Assembly (NCBI GenBank): GCA_022842305.1
Contig: JALHPY010000020.1
Coordinates: forward strand, 1 to 46,454
Reading direction: 5' to 3'
DNA: 46,454 nucleotides
Source: Rubrivivax sp.
Lineage (GTDB): Bacteria; Pseudomonadota; Gammaproteobacteria; Burkholderiales; Burkholderiaceae_C
The notes below the pieces were generated by a model. It saw only the letters and a program-made list of their open reading frames with translations, was not told where the DNA came from and did not search any database. Below are positions 1-10,180 of the stretch, piece by piece. Position 1 is the stretch's first letter. Each line of letters opens with the position of its first letter. A program made the position numbers and the translations under genes.

Positions 1-510
1 GCGCCGCGGCGCGCCCCACCGCGCAAGCCCGGCCGCCGCGCCCCCGCCGGCAGCGCTGACCTGGTGCTGCGCCTGCTGCTGCGCCACAGCGACTGGTGGG
101 ATCGCCTGTCGGGCGCCGACCACGAGCTGCTGCACGGCCTGGGCGGCGCGCACGGCGAAGCCGTGGCCTGGCTGGAGCAACTGCTGACCGAGCAGCACGC
201 GCCGCCCTGGTCGGCGCTGGCCGACGCCATGGCCGAACAGCCCTGGGCCGAGCAGGCCCGAGCCTGGGTCGATGCCGCCGTCGCCGAGGAAGAGCAGAGC
301 TTTGAAGACCTGCAGCGCGTGCTGCACCGCCTGTGGCGCGAACTGCACGAGGAAGAGGCGCGCACGCTGGTTGCCGGCGGCAGCCTGGGCGCGGAAGCGC
401 TGCAGCGTTACAAGGCGCTGCTGGAGCAGATCCGCATCCACCGCCTGGGCGAACGCGACCCGGCAGCGGCCCACGCGGCCAGCGAAACCGCAGGCCCGAG
501 CTATAATTGA
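1..510 (+). CDS. dnaG: DNA primase, C-terminal part (5'-truncated by window)
   Basis: The reading frame is open from base 1 and stops at 508-510, giving about 169 codons. Only the C-terminal, mostly helical DnaB-helicase-binding domain is visible, with runs such as LLRHSDWWDRL and EEEQSFEDLQRVLHRLWREL, after a short Pro/Arg-rich linker. The zinc-binding and TOPRIM catalytic domains lie upstream of the window. Primase makes the RNA primers for replication and is recruited to the fork by DnaB, which is also encoded here (13043-14452). The gene directly before rpoD fits the classic rpsU-dnaG-rpoD macromolecular-synthesis operon. The identification rests on this weakly conserved domain plus that context. 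A TATAAT hexamer at 502-507 overlaps the end of the gene. Confidence 0.85.
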   Translation, partial: APRRAPPRKPGRRAPAGSADLVLRLLLRHSDWWDRLSGADHELLHGLGGAHGEAVAWLEQLLTEQHAPPWSALADAMAEQPWAEQARAWVDAAVAEEEQSFEDLQRVLHRLWRELHEEEARTLVAGGSLGAEALQRYKALLEQIRIHRLGERDPAAAHAASETAGPSYN

Positions 511-820
511 TGGTTTATCGCAGCGGCAAGAGTGACAGCAGCAAGACTTTCGGCAACGCGGCCCCCGACCACCCTCGCCAAGGGACCGACGGTCAACACC
601 CGCCGCAGCACACCCGAAGTTCACCCTCAGGGGCTGCCAGACAGATGAGTTCACGCGAACTTGCCTGCACGACCTGCAAGACCCACGGCCGCGCGCCTGC
701 GCCGGGCTGGGGGCTTGGGCTTGTCGCTTCGATGCGCACAGCCGGCCGCATGTGACGCGGCAGCGCCGGGGCCTGCCCGGTGCGTGTCGCCACTCGCCAC
801 CCCTTTTTGCAAGGATTCGC
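511..820. other. dnaG-rpoD intergenic region
   Basis: This 310-base gap has no convincing gene. A perfect -10-like TATAAT lies at 502-507 at its left edge, but no -35-like hexamer sits 16-18 bp upstream (about 479-484 reads CCAGCG), so a promoter is possible but unproven. Short open frames here have atypical composition and no recognisable domain. The right end holds AAGGA at 811-815, the ribosome-binding site of rpoD. Confidence 0.5.
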
Positions 821-3187
<2,367 letters not shown>

Positions 3188-3601
3188 GCGAAGCGAGCGG
3201 ATTGGCTGGGGACGTCGGCGACGAAGTCGCCCGGGCGCTTGCGCAGCAAGGGCCAGCCGCAGCTTGCGGCGCAAGCCACAAGCTCAGAACGTACCTGGAC
3301 AACCTGTAATCAGGTTGGCCGGGTGCGTGGCGCCGAAGGCGACCGCGGCGGCGCAGCGGGCGCGACTGAGCTTGCGCCGCAGGCACAAGCTGCGGACGTA
3401 CCTCGACAACCTGTAATTGGGTTGGTCGGGTAGGTGGCGCCGAAGGCGCTGCGATGGCGCAGCCTTCGCCACGCAGCCTGCGCCGCAGGAACACGCTGCG
3501 CACCTGCCTGTAAGTACTGTGAGCGCACGGCCCCGCTGGCCACGTTGGCACCCCCGCGGTCTGGCAGGTGAACGCGGCCCGCGGCGCTACACTTTCCCCC
3601 A

Positions 3602-4558
3602 ATGACGCGCATTTCCGACCGCACCGTACTGTTCGCCGACCTGCGCGGCAGCACGGCGCTGTTCGAAACCCTGGGCAATGCCGAGGCCACCACGGTGGTG
3701 ACCCATTGCATCAACGCGCTCGGCGGCCCCATCGCTGCCCAGGCCGGGCACGTGGTCAAGACCCTGGGCGACGGCCTGATGGCCGTGTTCGAGGGTCCCA
3801 TCCAGGCCGTGCAGGCGGCCATCGCGCTGCACGACGTACTCGATGTCATCGTCTCGCGCAGCAGCGAGCGCGGCGCCTCCACCGGCTTGCGCGCGCTGCG
3901 CCTGCAAGTGGCGCTGGCCCGCGGCGAGGTGGTCGAGATGTCGGGCGACTGCTTCGGCGACGCCGTCAACGTGGCCGCCCGGCTGCTGGACCACGCCGGC
4001 GACAACGAAACCCTGGTCACGGTCGAGGTGCTGCAGGGCCTGCCGCTGGAATTGCGCTCGCGCTTTCGCAGCCTGGACCGGCTGGTGCTGCGCGGCCGCG
4101 TCGAGCCGGTGCAAGTGCACGTGATGGGCGGGCGCCGCGGTGCCGGCGACCAGGCGGTGACGCAGTTCGGCGACGTGGGCATGGTGATGGAACCCGACGG
4201 CCTGCGCCTGATGTGGGGCGGCCAGCAGCGCGTGTTTGCCAGCCAGCAGATGCCGGTGGTGCTGGGCCGCAGCCCGCAGGCCAGCTTCTGCGTCGACGAC
4301 TCCCGCGTCAGCCGTTCGCATGCGCGCGTCGACTGGCACAGCGGCAGCTTCCAGCTCACCGACCTCAGCTACAACGGCACCTATGTGCGCTTCTACGACG
4401 GCGAGATCGTCAGCCTGCGCCGCGGCAGCTGCACGCTGCACGGCAGCGGCATGGTCGGCCTGGGCGGCACGCCCAGCGACCCCGGTTCGGCCTGCGTCTC
4501 CTTCGACGTGCTGCGCTTTGCCGAAACCCAACCGCAACTGCCGACCGACTTCCGCTGA
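3602..4558 (+). CDS. Class III adenylate/guanylate cyclase domain protein with C-terminal FHA domain
   Basis: This 318-residue protein joins two modules. Residues about 5-175 form a class III nucleotide cyclase homology domain. Both metal-binding aspartates are present (D13 in FADLRGST, D57 in KTLGDG), as are the transition-state Asn/Arg in GDAVNVAAR. Lys53 and the Asp of GDAVN match the adenine-selecting pair, so cAMP synthesis is the best guess. Residues about 215-300 form an FHA domain, which binds phosphothreonine, with LGRS, SRVSRSHARV and LSYNGTYV. No membrane segment is visible. The ATG follows a TACACT hexamer (3588-3593) by only eight bases, so the mRNA may be leaderless. Activity and partner are inferred; a kinase partner is not encoded nearby. 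Confidence 0.85.
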   Translation: MTRISDRTVLFADLRGSTALFETLGNAEATTVVTHCINALGGPIAAQAGHVVKTLGDGLMAVFEGPIQAVQAAIALHDVLDVIVSRSSERGASTGLRALRLQVALARGEVVEMSGDCFGDAVNVAARLLDHAGDNETLVTVEVLQGLPLELRSRFRSLDRLVLRGRVEPVQVHVMGGRRGAGDQAVTQFGDVGMVMEPDGLRLMWGGQQRVFASQQMPVVLGRSPQASFCVDDSRVSRSHARVDWHSGSFQLTDLSYNGTYVRFYDGEIVSLRRGSCTLHGSGMVGLGGTPSDPGSACVSFDVLRFAETQPQLPTDFR

Positions 4559-4611
4559 ACCATGCCTGAGCAAGCCCTGCCACCGCACCACGCCACCCCC
4601 GCGGTGCGCGG

Positions 4612-5700
4612 ATGAGTTTTCGCCCCGAACCCCAGCACCAGCATGGCCAGCCCGCCCGCACCGCGGTCGTGCTGGTCAACCTGGGCACGCCGGATGCGCC
4701 CACGGCCCCGGCCCTGCGTCGCTACCTGGCGGAATTTCTCAGCGACCCACGCGTGGTCGAGATCCCGCGCCTGGTCTGGTGGCTCATCCTGCACGGCGTC
4801 ATCCTGCGCACGCGGCCGGCCAAGTCGGCCGCCAAATACGCCAGCGTGTGGCTGCCAGAGGGCTCGCCGCTGGCGGTGTGGACACAGCGCCAGGCCGCGG
4901 CGCTGGACCGGCATCTGGCCGCCGCCGGCCACCAGCTGCTGGTGCGCCCGGCCATGCGCTACGGCAACCCCTCGCTGCCCAGCGTGCTGGACGCGCTGCG
5001 CGCCGAGGGCATGACGCGCCTGCTGGTGCTGCCGCTGTACCCGCAGTACGCGGCCGCCACCACCGCCAGCGTGGGCGACAAGGTCATGCAATGGGCGCTG
5101 CAGGCGCGCCGCGTGCCCGAGCTGCGCTTCGTCGGCGAATACCACGACGACCCGGCCTACATCGCCGCGCTGGCCGACAGCCTGCAGCGCCACTGGCAGA
5201 CCCACGGGCGCGCCGAGCGCCTGGTGCTCAGCTTTCACGGCGTGCCCGAGCGCAGCCTGCACCTGGGCGACCCCTACCACTGCCAGTGCCACAAGACGGC
5301 GCGGCTGCTGGCCGAACGGCTGGGCCTGGCGCCCGACGCCATGCTCGTCACCTTCCAGAGCCGCTTCGGCAAGGCCAAGTGGCTGCAGCCCTACACCGAA
5401 CCCACGCTGCGCGAGCTGGCGGCCAAGGGCCTGAAGTCGGTGGACGTGATGTGCCCCGGCTTCGTCGCCGACTGCCTTGAAACGCTCGAAGAGATCGGCC
5501 AGGAGGCGCGCGAAGCCTTCCTCCACTCCGGCGGCCAGGACTTCCGCTACGTGCCCTGCCTCAACGACGACCCGGCCTGGATCGGCGCGCTCGCCGGCCT
5601 GACCCTGCGCCACCTGCAGGGCTGGGACACGGGTGCGCCGGACAGCGCAGCGCTGCAGAAGGGCCGCGAACACGCACTGGCGCTGGGCGCCGGAGACTGA
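4612..5700 (+). CDS. hemH: Ferrochelatase
   Basis: Ferrochelatase inserts Fe2+ into protoporphyrin IX, the last step of protoheme synthesis. The 362-residue product shows the family start (VVLVNLGTPDAP), the catalytic histidine H209 in LSFHGVPERS, the conserved YHCQCHKTA and FQSRFG-KAKWLQPYTEP segments, and CPGFVADCLETLEEI with the conserved glutamate. The length is normal for proteobacterial enzymes. The chosen ATG has no strong ribosome-binding site, but the next conserved block begins about 17 residues later, so the start is reasonable. The gene is followed six bases later by the S4-domain gene, suggesting co-transcription. No frameshift or missing key residue was noticed. Confidence 0.97.
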   Translation: MSFRPEPQHQHGQPARTAVVLVNLGTPDAPTAPALRRYLAEFLSDPRVVEIPRLVWWLILHGVILRTRPAKSAAKYASVWLPEGSPLAVWTQRQAAALDRHLAAAGHQLLVRPAMRYGNPSLPSVLDALRAEGMTRLLVLPLYPQYAAATTASVGDKVMQWALQARRVPELRFVGEYHDDPAYIAALADSLQRHWQTHGRAERLVLSFHGVPERSLHLGDPYHCQCHKTARLLAERLGLAPDAMLVTFQSRFGKAKWLQPYTEPTLRELAAKGLKSVDVMCPGFVADCLETLEEIGQEAREAFLHSGGQDFRYVPCLNDDPAWIGALAGLTLRHLQGWDTGAPDSAALQKGREHALALGAGD

Positions 5701-5706
5701 CCGGGC

Positions 5707-6153
<447 letters not shown>

Positions 6154-6206
6154 TCGGCTCCGCGCCGCGCACGCCCACGCAGCGCGCGCGAACTTGTGAA
6201 TCACCC

Positions 6207-6236
6207 TCTTGAAACTGCGGACACCGGCCCCCATGT
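6207..6236 (+). promoter_or_regulatory. Heat-shock (sigma-32/RpoH) promoter of grpE
   Basis: TCTTGAAA (6207-6214) matches the sigma-32 -35 element CTTGAAA exactly. After a 14-base spacer, CCCCATGT (6229-6236) matches the -10 element CCCCATNT exactly. Transcription would start near 6243. This makes the ATG at 6233, inside the -10 element, unusable as a start and supports ATG 6263 for grpE. The consensus is from E. coli RpoH; the match here is seen directly. Confidence 0.88.
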
Positions 6237-6262
6237 CCGCGGCAGTCCTTCTTCACCAAGCC

Positions 6263-6784
6263 ATGACGCCCACCACCGACCAAACCCCGGCGGCCCCGCA
6301 GGCCGCCACCGAAGCCCCCGCCCTGCCCTCGCTCGAAGCCCAGCTGACCGAACTGCAGGCACGCCACGACGAGCTGTCCGACGGCTTTCTGCGTGCCAAG
6401 GCCGAGGCCGAGAACACCCGCCGCCGCGCCGAGGAAGAAGTGGCCAAGGCACGCAAGTTCGCCGTCGAAGGCTTCGCCGAAAGCCTGCTGCCGGTGAAGG
6501 ACAGCCTGGAAGCGGCCATCGTCATCCAGAACGCCACGCCCGAGCAGTTGCTGGAAGGCGTGCACGCCACGCTGCGCCTGCTGACCCAGGCGCTGGAGCG
6601 CAACCGCGTGCAGCAGATCGCGCCGCCCGTGGGCACCCGTTTTGACCCGCACCAGCACCAGGCCATCAGCGTGGTCCCGGCCGAGCAGGAGGCCAACACC
6701 GTGGTCACCGTGCTGCAGAAGGGCTACCTCATCGCCGAACGCGTGCTGCGCCCCGCCCTGGTGACGGTGGCCGCACCCAAATAG
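6263..6784 (+). CDS. grpE: Nucleotide exchange factor GrpE
   Basis: GrpE speeds ADP release from DnaK and acts as a cytoplasmic dimer. From ATG 6263 the product is 173 residues, close to the family norm. It has an Ala/Pro-rich start, a long helix ([35 protein letters not shown]), the conserved [21 protein letters not shown] segment, and the C-terminal beta domain with HQAISVV and [24 protein letters not shown]. An upstream in-frame ATG at 6233 lies within the sigma-32 -10 element, so it is unlikely to be the start. dnaK and dnaJ follow on the same strand. Confidence 0.96.
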   Translation: MTPTTDQTPAAPQAATEAPALPSLEAQLTELQARHDELSDGFLRAKAEAENTRRRAEEEVAKARKFAVEGFAESLLPVKDSLEAAIVIQNATPEQLLEGVHATLRLLTQALERNRVQQIAPPVGTRFDPHQHQAISVVPAEQEANTVVTVLQKGYLIAERVLRPALVTVAAPK

Positions 6785-6803
6785 AGCCGCCTGCGCGGCC
6801 GCG

Positions 6804-6833
6804 CCCTTGAAACCCGGGCGCATGTCCACAACT
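6804..6833 (+). promoter_or_regulatory. Possible second heat-shock promoter, upstream of dnaK
   Basis: CCCTTGAAA (6804-6812) contains a perfect sigma-32 -35 core. The best -10 candidate after a 13-base spacer, CCACAACT (6826-6833), matches only about five of the seven fixed positions of CCCCATNT. A promoter giving extra dnaK transcription is plausible but weaker than the one at grpE. Confidence 0.4.
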
Positions 6834-6867
6834 CCAGTACAGCAATTCCACTCCACGGAGAAGATAC

Positions 6868-8820
6868 ATGGCAAAGATCATCGGCATCGACCTGGGCACC
6901 ACGAACTCGTGCGTGGCCATCATGGAAGGCAACACCACCCGGGTGATCGAGAACAGTGAAGGCGCGCGCACCACGCCGTCGATCATTGCCTACCAGGAAG
7001 ACGGCGAAATCCTCGTCGGCGCCAGCGCCAAGCGCCAGGCCGTCACCAACCCGCGCAACACGCTGTACGCGGTGAAGCGCCTGATCGGCCGCAAGTTCAC
7101 CGAAAAGGAAGTGCAGAAGGACATCGACCTGATGCCCTACAAGATCGCCGCCGCCGACAACGGCGACGCCTGGGTCGAGGTGCGCGGCAAGAAGCTGGCG
7201 CCGCCGCAGGTGTCGGCCGAAGTGCTGCGCAAGATGAAGAAGACCGCCGAGGACTACCTGGGCGAAGAAGTCACCGAGGCCGTGATCACCGTGCCGGCCT
7301 ACTTCAACGACAGCCAGCGCCAAGCCACCAAGGACGCCGGGCGCATTGCCGGCCTGGACGTCAAGCGCATCATCAACGAGCCCACCGCCGCGGCCCTGGC
7401 CTTCGGCCTGGACAAGCACGGCAAGGGCGACCGCAAGATCGCCGTGTTCGACCTGGGCGGCGGCACCTTCGACATCAGCATCATCGAGATCGCCGACGTC
7501 GATGGCGAGAAGCAGTTCGAGGTGCTGTCGACCAATGGCGACACCTTCCTGGGCGGCGAAGACTTCGACCAGCGCATCATCGATTACATCGTCACCGAGT
7601 TCAAGAAAGAGCAAGGCGTCGACCTGACCAAGGACGTGCTGGCCCTGCAGCGCCTGAAGGAAGCCGCCGAGAAGGCCAAGATCGAGCTCAGCAACAGCAC
7701 GCAGACCGACGTCAACCTGCCCTACATCACGGCCGACGCCTCGGGCCCGAAGCACCTGAACATCAAGCTCACGCGCGCCAAGCTCGAGAGCCTGGTGGAT
7801 GAGCTGATCCAGCGCACCATCGAGCCCTGCAAGATCGCCGTCAAGGACGCCGGCGTCAAGCTCACCGAGATCGACGACGTCATCCTGGTCGGCGGCATGA
7901 GCCGCATGCCCAAGGTGCAGGAGAAGGTGAAGGAGTTCTTCGGGAAAGAGCCGCGCAAGGACGTCAACCCCGACGAAGCCGTGGCCGTGGGTGCGGCCAT
8001 CCAGGGCCAGGTGCTGGGCGGCGAGCGCAAGGACGTGCTGCTGCTGGACGTGACGCCGCTCTCCCTGGGGATCGAGACCCTGGGCGGCGTGATGACCAAG
8101 ATGATCAAGAAGAACACGACCATCCCGACCAAGTTTGCCCAGACCTTCAGCACCGCCGACGACAACCAGCCGGCCGTGACCATCAAGGTCTACCAGGGCG
8201 AGCGTGACCTGGCCGCGGGCAACAAGAGCCTGGGCGAGTTCAATCTCGAAGGCATTCCGCCGTCGCCGCGCGGCCTGCCGCAGATCGAGGTGACCTTCGA
8301 CATCGACGCCAACGGCATCCTGCACGTGGGCGCCAAGGACAAGGCCACGGGCAAGGAAAACAAGATCACCATCAAGGCCAACTCGGGCCTGTCAGAGGCC
8401 GAGATCGAGAAGATGGTCAAGGACGCCGAGCTCAACGCGGCCGAAGACGCGAAGAAGGTCGAGCTGGTGCACGCGCGCAACGCGGCCGACGGCATGATGC
8501 ACTCGGTCAAGAAGAGCCTGGCCGAGCACGGCGACAAGCTCGAAGCCGGCGAGAAGGACAAGATCGAGGCCGCCATCAAGGACGTGGAAGAAGCGCTCAA
8601 GAGCGACGACAAGGCCACGATCGAGGCCAAGACCGAGGCGCTGATGACGGCCAGCCAGAAGCTGGGCGAGAAGGTCTACGCCGACGCACAGGCCGCGGGG
8701 GCGGCGGCGGGTGCCGCCGGCCCGCAGGCCGGCCCTGCGGGTGGCGGCGAGGCCCCCAAGGCCAAGCCGGACGACGACAACGTGGTGGACGCCGACTTCA
8801 AGGAAGTGCGCAAGGGCTGA
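6868..8820 (+). CDS. dnaK: Chaperone protein DnaK (Hsp70)
   Basis: DnaK is the ATP-dependent Hsp70 chaperone that works with DnaJ and GrpE. The 650-residue product begins [19 protein letters not shown] (phosphate-binding 1). It contains [33 protein letters not shown] phosphate 2 sequence, and [14 protein letters not shown] in the nucleotide-binding domain. The substrate-binding domain follows ([20 protein letters not shown]), then the helical lid, an Ala/Gly-rich linker and the acidic [13 protein letters not shown] tail. GGAGA just upstream of ATG 6868 is a good ribosome-binding site. Length and motifs are standard. Confidence 0.99.
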   Translation: MAKIIGIDLGTTNSCVAIMEGNTTRVIENSEGARTTPSIIAYQEDGEILVGASAKRQAVTNPRNTLYAVKRLIGRKFTEKEVQKDIDLMPYKIAAADNGDAWVEVRGKKLAPPQVSAEVLRKMKKTAEDYLGEEVTEAVITVPAYFNDSQRQATKDAGRIAGLDVKRIINEPTAAALAFGLDKHGKGDRKIAVFDLGGGTFDISIIEIADVDGEKQFEVLSTNGDTFLGGEDFDQRIIDYIVTEFKKEQGVDLTKDVLALQRLKEAAEKAKIELSNSTQTDVNLPYITADASGPKHLNIKLTRAKLESLVDELIQRTIEPCKIAVKDAGVKLTEIDDVILVGGMSRMPKVQEKVKEFFGKEPRKDVNPDEAVAVGAAIQGQVLGGERKDVLLLDVTPLSLGIETLGGVMTKMIKKNTTIPTKFAQTFSTADDNQPAVTIKVYQGERDLAAGNKSLGEFNLEGIPPSPRGLPQIEVTFDIDANGILHVGAKDKATGKENKITIKANSGLSEAEIEKMVKDAELNAAEDAKKVELVHARNAADGMMHSVKKSLAEHGDKLEAGEKDKIEAAIKDVEEALKSDDKATIEAKTEALMTASQKLGEKVYADAQAAGAAAGAAGPQAGPAGGGEAPKAKPDDDNVVDADFKEVRKG

Positions 8821-8834
8821 TCCCCCTGCCGCAC

Positions 8835-8884
8835 GCCGCGCCTGTAGGCCGCTGTGGCCCGCGGCGCGGCGATCGTCTTTTGAA
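8835..8884 (+). terminator. Hairpin in the dnaK-dnaJ gap, attenuator-like
   Basis: GCCGCGCC (8835-8842) pairs perfectly with GGCGCGGC (8863-8870), with an inner GGCC/GGCC stem (8847-8850 with 8856-8859). GATCG and a short run of four T (8878-8881) follow. It resembles a weak intrinsic terminator that would lower dnaJ relative to dnaK. Its strength is inferred. Confidence 0.5.
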
Positions 8885-8901
8885 TGGCACTTGAGGGACT
8901 C

Positions 8902-10059
8902 ATGGCCAAGCGCGACTTCTACGACATCCTGGGCGTGGCCAAGAACGCCACCGACGAAGACATCAAGAAGGCCTACCGGCGGCTGGCGGCCAAGCACCAC
9001 CCCGACCGCCACCAGGGCGACGACGTCAAGAAGTCCGAAGAGAAGTTCAAGGAGGCCAAGGAGGCCTACGAGATGCTCTCCGACCCGCAGAAGCGGGCCG
9101 CCTACGACCAGTACGGCCACGCCGGCGTCGACCCCAACATGGGCGCGCGCGGCGGCGCCGGGCCCGAGGGCTTCGGCGGCTTTGCCGAGGCCTTCGGCGA
9201 CATCTTCGGCGACATCTTCGGCGGCGGTGGTGCCGCCGGCGGCGCTGGCCGGCGCGGGGCCGGCGGCCAGCAGGTCTACCGTGGCAGCGACCTGAGCTAC
9301 GCGATGGAAATCACGCTGGAAGAGGCGGCCTTCGGCAAGGACACGCAGATCCGCGTGCCCGCCTGGGAAACCTGCGAGACCTGCAAGGGCAGCGGTGCCA
9401 AGCCCGGCACCAGCCCCAAGACCTGCACCACCTGCAACGGCGCCGGCACGGTGCACCTGCGCCAGGGCTTCTTCAGCATCCAGCAGACCTGCCCGCACTG
9501 CCACGGCAGTGGCCGCATCATCCCCGAGCCCTGCGTCACCTGCAGCGGCGCCGGCAAGATCAAGAAGCAGAAGACGCTGGAGGTGAAGATTCCCGCCGGC
9601 ATCAACGAAGGCATGCGCATCCGCTCGGCCGGCAACGGCGAGCCGGGCACCAACGGCGGCCCGCCGGGCGACCTGTACATCGAGATCCGCGTCAAGCAGC
9701 ACGAGATCTTCGAGCGCGACGGCGACGACCTGCACTGCTCGGTGCCGGTGGGTCTGACCACCGCCGCGCTGGGCGGCACGCTGGAAGTGCCCACGCTGGG
9801 CAGCAAGGCCGAGATCGAGTTGCCCGAGGGCACGCAGCACGGCAAGACTTTCCGCCTGCGCGGCAAGGGCATCAAGGGCCTGCGCTCCAGCTACCCTGGC
9901 GACCTGTATTGCCACGTGGCGGTGGAAACGCCGGTCAAGCTGACCGAGCACCAGCGCAAGCTGCTGAAAGAACTGGACGAGGCCTTCCGCAAATCGGGCG
10001 ATCGCCACTCGCCCAATGCCAAGAGCTGGACCGACCGCGTCAAGGACTTGTTCAAGTAG
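8902..10059 (+). CDS. dnaJ: Chaperone protein DnaJ (Hsp40)
   Basis: DnaJ delivers substrates to DnaK and triggers its ATPase. From ATG 8902 the 385-residue product begins [12 protein letters not shown], the usual family start; an in-frame ATG at 8884 would add six residues. The J domain (1-70) has the essential HPD at residues 33-35. A Gly/Phe-rich linker follows, including [13 protein letters not shown]. Four CxxCxGxG zinc-binding repeats begin near residue 158 ([32 protein letters not shown]). The C-terminal domains hold the substrate-binding segments. It completes the grpE-dnaK-dnaJ unit. Confidence 0.98.
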   Translation: MAKRDFYDILGVAKNATDEDIKKAYRRLAAKHHPDRHQGDDVKKSEEKFKEAKEAYEMLSDPQKRAAYDQYGHAGVDPNMGARGGAGPEGFGGFAEAFGDIFGDIFGGGGAAGGAGRRGAGGQQVYRGSDLSYAMEITLEEAAFGKDTQIRVPAWETCETCKGSGAKPGTSPKTCTTCNGAGTVHLRQGFFSIQQTCPHCHGSGRIIPEPCVTCSGAGKIKKQKTLEVKIPAGINEGMRIRSAGNGEPGTNGGPPGDLYIEIRVKQHEIFERDGDDLHCSVPVGLTTAALGGTLEVPTLGSKAEIELPEGTQHGKTFRLRGKGIKGLRSSYPGDLYCHVAVETPVKLTEHQRKLLKELDEAFRKSGDRHSPNAKSWTDRVKDLFK

Positions 10060-10180
10060 CGCGGCGCGGCGGCCGATACACCGGGAGGGCCCGCCAGCGG
10101 CCCATCCCGAGCATGAAGACCGCCACCCTCATCGCCAGCAGTCCGGCCCTCCCCGTGGCGTCCACGAGGAGCACACTGCC

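Noticed and set aside
502..507. TATAAT as an rpoD promoter
   Set aside because: There is no -35-like hexamer at 16-18 bp upstream and no extended -10, so I record it only as a possible element.
507..755. 82-codon open frame between dnaG and rpoD
   Set aside because: It has no domain, unusual composition and no ribosome-binding site, and lies in the expected rpoD leader.
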